Below, piece after piece: positions 60,500 to 64,000 of a stretch of 64,000 bases of DNA. The DNA is from Streptomyces sp. WMMC500 (lineage in GTDB: Bacteria > Actinomycetota > Actinomycetes > Streptomycetales > Streptomycetaceae), in the NCBI RefSeq assembly GCF_027497195.1, contig NZ_CP114905.1:4971001-5035000 (forward strand). Direction: 5' to 3'. Each line of letters opens with the position of its first letter. Within the stretch, counting starts at the first letter, position 1. A program made the translations under genes and the position numbers. The notes under the pieces were generated by a model, which was not told the origin of the DNA, did no database searches, and saw only the letters and a list, made by a program, of their open reading frames with translations.

Positions 60500-61504
60500 A
60501 TGAGCTACGCATTCAGGGCCGAGGGCCTGGTCAAACGGTTCGGCGCGACGACCGCGCTGGCCGGCGTCGACCTCGCGGCCCGGCAGGGCACCGTCCTCGG
60601 CGTCCTCGGCCCCAACGGTGCCGGCAAGACCACGGCCGTACGCATCCTGGCCACCCTCCTCAGCCCCGACGAGGGCACGGCGACCGTCGGCGGCCTCGAT
60701 GTCGTACGCGACGCCGGCGAGGTGCGCCGGCTCATCGGGCTCACCGGCCAGTACGCCTCCGTGGACGAGGACCTGACCGGCACCGAGAACCTCGTGCTCA
60801 TCGGCCGCCTCCTCGACATGCGCGGCGCCGCCGCCCGGGCCCGCGCCCGGGAGCTGCTCGCGCACTTCGAGCTGACCGAGGCCGCCGCCCGCCCCGTGCG
60901 GACGTACTCCGGCGGCATGCGCCGCCGCCTCGACCTCGCGGCCTCCCTCGTCGGCCGGCCCGACGTCATCTACCTCGACGAGCCGACGACCGGCCTGGAC
61001 CCGGTGCGCCGCGAGGACGTCTGGGGCATCGTCCGCTCGCTCGTCCGGGACGGCGTGACCGTCCTGCTCACCACCCAGTACCTGGAGGAGGCGGACGCGC
61101 TCGCGGACGAGATCTCCGTCATCGACCACGGCCGCGTCATCGCCCACGGCACCCCCGCCGCGCTCAAGCAGCGCGTCGGCGGACGCCACCTCGACCTGCG
61201 TCCGCTGGACCCGGCGCGGCTGCTGGAGTCGGCCCGGATCCTCGCGGCGGTCGCCGGCACGGAGCCGGAGTCGCCGGCGCGCGGCACGCTGACCGTCCCC
61301 GTCGAGGACGACGGCATGCTCACCGCGGCCGTACGCCGCCTCGACGACGCCGGGATCGCGGTTTCCGAGCTGGCGCTGCGGCTGCCCGACCTGGACGACG
61401 TGTTCTTCACCCTCACCGGCCACGGCACGGCAGCGCCGGCCGGATCCGTCACCGAGGCCGCGGGCGAGGCCCGTACGGCGCAGACCGAGGAGGCCGTCCG
61501 ATGA
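60500..61504 (+). CDS. ABC transporter ATPase (DrrA-like)
   Basis: A protein of 334 aa from the ATG at 60500. Walker A LGPNGAGKTTAVRIL, Q-loop LIGLTGQYASVDEDLTG, signature TYSGGMRRRLDLAASL, Walker B VIYLDEPTTGLDP and H-loop-equivalent LLTTQYLEEAD (Gln for His, typical of DrrA types). The C-terminal extension has the DLDDVFFTLTGH motif of the DrrA subfamily. It powers efflux of a drug or lipid with the following permease, overlapping its start by 4 bp. Confidence 0.92.
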   Translation: MSYAFRAEGLVKRFGATTALAGVDLAARQGTVLGVLGPNGAGKTTAVRILATLLSPDEGTATVGGLDVVRDAGEVRRLIGLTGQYASVDEDLTGTENLVLIGRLLDMRGAAARARARELLAHFELTEAAARPVRTYSGGMRRRLDLAASLVGRPDVIYLDEPTTGLDPVRREDVWGIVRSLVRDGVTVLLTTQYLEEADALADEISVIDHGRVIAHGTPAALKQRVGGRHLDLRPLDPARLLESARILAAVAGTEPESPARGTLTVPVEDDGMLTAAVRRLDDAGIAVSELALRLPDLDDVFFTLTGHGTAAPAGSVTEAAGEARTAQTEEAVR

Positions 61505-62328
61505 CCACGACCACGCTCACCTCCCCCGAGCGCGCGGCCGTGCCGTCCCGCCGCAAGGACGCCACGCGCCCCTTCGCGCTCGTACGGCACAGCCTCGCGC
61601 TCGCCGGCCGGAGCCTGACCAAGACCGTGCGCACGCCCGAGCAACTGATCGACGTGACGCTGCAGCCGATCCTGTTCGTCGTCATGTTCCTGTACCTGCT
61701 CGGCGGCGCGGTCGCCGGCTCGACCCAGGAGTACCTCCAGACCCTGCTGCCCGCGCTCATCGTGATGAGCACGGTCTTCGCCTCCATCCAGACCGGGATC
61801 AACCTCAACGACGACATCAAGAAGGGCATCTTCGACCGCTTCCGGAGCATGCCCATCGCCCGTTCCGCCCCGCTGATCGGCTCGGTGCTCGGCGATCTGA
61901 TCCGGTTCGTCGTGCTGATCACGGTGCAACTGGGCTTCGGCTACGCGGTGGGCTTCCGGATCGAGACCGATCCGCTGTCGGCGCTGGCGGCCTGCCTGCT
62001 GGTCATCCTCTTCGCGTTCTGCCTGACGTGGGTGTTCGTGCTGATCGGGATGCTGGCACGGGAGCCGGGGGCGGTGCAGGGCATCGGCTTCATGGCGATG
62101 TTCCCGCTGACCTTCGGGACCAACGTACTGGTGCCCACCGACACCCTCCCCGGCTGGCTGCAGGCGTGGGTCGACGCCAACCCGGTGACGGCGGTGATGG
62201 AGACGGCCCGCGGGCTGATGGTCGGGGGCGCGGTCGCGGGGCCGGTGCTGGAGACGGTGCTGTGGAGTGCGGGGGTCCTCGCGGTGTTCTTCCCGCTGGC
62301 GGTGGCGGCCTACCGGCGGCGGGCCTGA
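61501..62328 (+). CDS. ABC-2 type permease (DrrB-like)
   Basis: A protein of 275 aa from ATG 61501. Six transmembrane helices are predicted, including LIDVTLQPILFVVMFLYLLG and LLVILFAFCLTWVFVLIGML, with the DrrB motif NLNDDIKKGIFDRFRSMPIA and the family's FVPTDTLP-like segment NVLVPTDTLPGWLQAWVDAN. It forms the membrane part of the exporter. The 3' end overlaps the convergent regulator gene by 19 bp. Confidence 0.9.
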   Translation: MTTTTLTSPERAAVPSRRKDATRPFALVRHSLALAGRSLTKTVRTPEQLIDVTLQPILFVVMFLYLLGGAVAGSTQEYLQTLLPALIVMSTVFASIQTGINLNDDIKKGIFDRFRSMPIARSAPLIGSVLGDLIRFVVLITVQLGFGYAVGFRIETDPLSALAACLLVILFAFCLTWVFVLIGMLAREPGAVQGIGFMAMFPLTFGTNVLVPTDTLPGWLQAWVDANPVTAVMETARGLMVGGAVAGPVLETVLWSAGVLAVFFPLAVAAYRRRA

Positions 62329-64000
62329 GGGTCCGGGGCGTCGCTGACGTACGCGCGGAGCAGTCCGATGGCGTCGCCCTGCTTGAGCGCGGCGCCGCGG
62401 GACCGGGCCGGGTCGAAGTCCGCGCCGAGGGCGCGGCGCAGCCGGGCGGCCAGTTCCGCGGCGTCCGGCAGCGCCACGTCGCCGACCCCGCGGACGGCGT
62501 CGGCCGCGCCGAGCAGTTCGGCGGCGCGGGTGAGCCGCGAACGTTCAAGTCCGGGTCCGGCGGACGCGGCCCCTGCCCCGGTGCCCTCGTCCTCCGCCAG
62601 CGTCGCCACGCCGACCCCGACGATCGCGACCACCGGCATGTCCTTGACCGCGATGGCGACGTCGAGCGCCGTCGCCATCTCCGTACGCGCACCGGCCACG
62701 TCGCCCCGTACGCACGCCAGCAGCGCTCGCCCTGTCCGTACGATCGCCTCGATCTGCGGCACCGCCACGCCGCCCCGCCGCAGCGTCGCCAGCGCCTCCT
62801 CGTACCACCGCGCCGCCTCGTCCCCCTCCCCCGCCCAGCGCGCGAGGTCGCCCAGGACGTCGCGGCAGAGCGCCGCGACGTGCGAGCGGCCGTCGCGCGC
62901 CGCCGAACGCAACACGCGGTGCAACTCGGCGCGCGCCTCCTCCGTGCGCCCCTGCGCGGCATCGAGCTGGGCGAGCCGGGTGCGCAACTGGCCCACGTCG
63001 TCCTCGGCGTGCACCTCGTGCATCAGCCGCAGCGCCTCCTCGAACCCCGCCCGCGCCCGTTCCGCCTCCCCGAGCAGCGCCCGGTACTCGGCGAGCTGGT
63101 GCAGCGCCATCGCCAGCCCCCACCGGTCGCCGATCTCGCGGAACTCCGCCGCCGCCACCTCCAGGTCCTCCACCAGCCCCGGCCCGTACCCCCGGTTCTC
63201 CCGGAAAGCGGCCCGCATCATCCGCAGCAGCGCCCGCGCCCACGGGTCCGGGTGCCCCAGCCGCGTCTCGATCACCGCGAGCCCGCGTTCCTCGTCGTCC
63301 GTGAACACCGCGATGCCCGGTTCCAGCAGTGCCAGCATCGGGTGCCCGCCCTCGGGGTCGACGCGGGCCGCCAGTGTCCTCAGCTCCTCGACGGTCTCCG
63401 CGCTGGGCTGGCTGCGGCCGGTGGTGGCGGAGTTGATCAGGTAGAAGCCGAGGGCGACCGCGTGCGGTTCGAGCGGCCGGTCGCCGGGGACGTCGAGGGC
63501 GAGGCGCAGCCAGTCGGCGGCCTCGGTGTGGTGCCCGAGGATCGTCCAGTAGATGCCGAGGGCGGCGGCCATGCGGACCGAGGTGTCCGCGTCCGCGGCG
63601 TCGATGGCGTGCCGCAGGGCCGCGAGGAGGTTGTCGTGTTCGGCGTCGAGCAGGGCGATCCAGCCGAGCTGTTCCCGGCCGCGTACGTGCGGGTCGGCGG
63701 TCTCGGCGAGCCGCAGGAAGTACGCGGTGTGGGCGGCCCGTACGCGATCCAGGTCACCGGCCTCGGCGAGGCGGTCGCGGCCGAACTCGCGGATGGTCTC
63801 CAGCATGCGGTAGCGCGGACCGGCGCTCGGCGCGCCTTCCGCGCCCTGCGGTGCTTCCGCACTCTGCATCTGCAGCAGGGACTTGTCGGCCAGCGCGGCG
63901 AGCAGGTCGAGCGCGGTGACGACGTCCATACCGCACACGCCCGCGACGGATTCGGGGGTCGCGCCGCCCGGGAACACCGACAGCCACTCCGCGAGCCGCC
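62310..64000 (-). CDS. AfsR/SARP-like or LuxR-type STAND regulator, C-terminal part
   Basis: The frame is open past the right edge, so only the last 560 or so residues are seen. The start of the visible part (RLAEWLSVFPGGATPESVAG then MDVVTALDLLAALADKSLLQ) is the winged-helix end of an NB-ARC domain, followed by RYRMLETIREFGRDRLAEAG and TPR-like repeats to the end. This is the shape of large Streptomyces regulators with an N-terminal SARP or LuxR domain; which of the two cannot be seen here. Confidence 0.75.
   Translation of the reverse strand, partial: RLAEWLSVFPGGATPESVAGVCGMDVVTALDLLAALADKSLLQMQSAEAPQGAEGAPSAGPRYRMLETIREFGRDRLAEAGDLDRVRAAHTAYFLRLAETADPHVRGREQLGWIALLDAEHDNLLAALRHAIDAADADTSVRMAAALGIYWTILGHHTEAADWLRLALDVPGDRPLEPHAVALGFYLINSATTGRSQPSAETVEELRTLAARVDPEGGHPMLALLEPGIAVFTDDEERGLAVIETRLGHPDPWARALLRMMRAAFRENRGYGPGLVEDLEVAAAEFREIGDRWGLAMALHQLAEYRALLGEAERARAGFEEALRLMHEVHAEDDVGQLRTRLAQLDAAQGRTEEARAELHRVLRSAARDGRSHVAALCRDVLGDLARWAGEGDEAARWYEEALATLRRGGVAVPQIEAIVRTGRALLACVRGDVAGARTEMATALDVAIAVKDMPVVAIVGVGVATLAEDEGTGAGAASAGPGLERSRLTRAAELLGAADAVRGVGDVALPDAAELAARLRRALGADFDPARSRGAALKQGDAIGLLRAYVSDAPDPQARRR

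Overview
The DNA is very GC-rich, with strong third-position G/C bias, frequent GTG starts and AGGAG-type ribosome binding sites, which fits a Streptomyces-like actinomycete chromosome. From memory of the S. coelicolor gene order, the right part (penicillin-binding protein, wblA, two ArsA/GET3-type ATPases, DUF4177, RidA, NUDIX, metallo-beta-lactamase, crp) matches the conserved crp-wblA core region.

Left flank (1-16.9 kb): a DinB-like protein; an ECF sigma / anti-sigma / L,D-transpeptidase cluster; an NB-ARC-TPR protein with a degenerate P-loop; a glycosyltransferase-like gene split between two frames at a 7-bp tandem repeat; a phosphotransferase; a TetR/MFS efflux pair with two operators; a STAS-ANTAR fusion; a baeRF/Rv2629-like protein; a holin-like protein; and two AraC/phytanoyl-CoA-dioxygenase modules. 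The first module is damaged at its centre, and a debranching-enzyme remnant lies between the two.

Centre (16.86-49.69 kb): an island of about 32.7 kb bounded by a 142-bp direct repeat that contains the 3' part of tRNA-Pro(CGG); the intact tRNA is at the right end. It carries a truncated IS256-type transposase, no recognisable integrase, and several defence modules. (1) Three tightly linked genes encode a Ser/Thr kinase-DEAD helicase-DUF1998-nuclease-like fusion of 2105 aa, a SNF2 helicase like DrmD and a DrmMI-like adenine methylase. They resemble class 1 DISARM, but the architecture is novel to me. (2) An SMC-like zinc-hook ATPase, a small protein and McrB/McrC, with a convergent N6-methylase. 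(3) A single-TRD HsdS and an HsdM without HsdR, near a divergent operon that encodes a PD-(D/E)XK-like protein. (4) An XRE-DUF488 fusion with a partner gene. A DUF397 / XRE / ATPase triad (WhiJ-like) may be regulatory. A near-identical 15-bp palindrome (GTTGACGTYGCCAAC) overlaps the likely promoters of modules 1, 2 and the N6-methylase, which suggests common control of independent defences.

Right flank (49.6-64 kb): tRNA-Pro, a metallophosphoesterase, a YqeY-like protein, a bifunctional PBP, WblA, paired ArsA-like ATPases, small metabolic enzymes, Crp, a DrrAB-like ABC exporter and the 3' part of an AfsR/SARP-like regulator cut by the window edge. All functional statements rest on reading motifs and on remembered families; no database search was possible.
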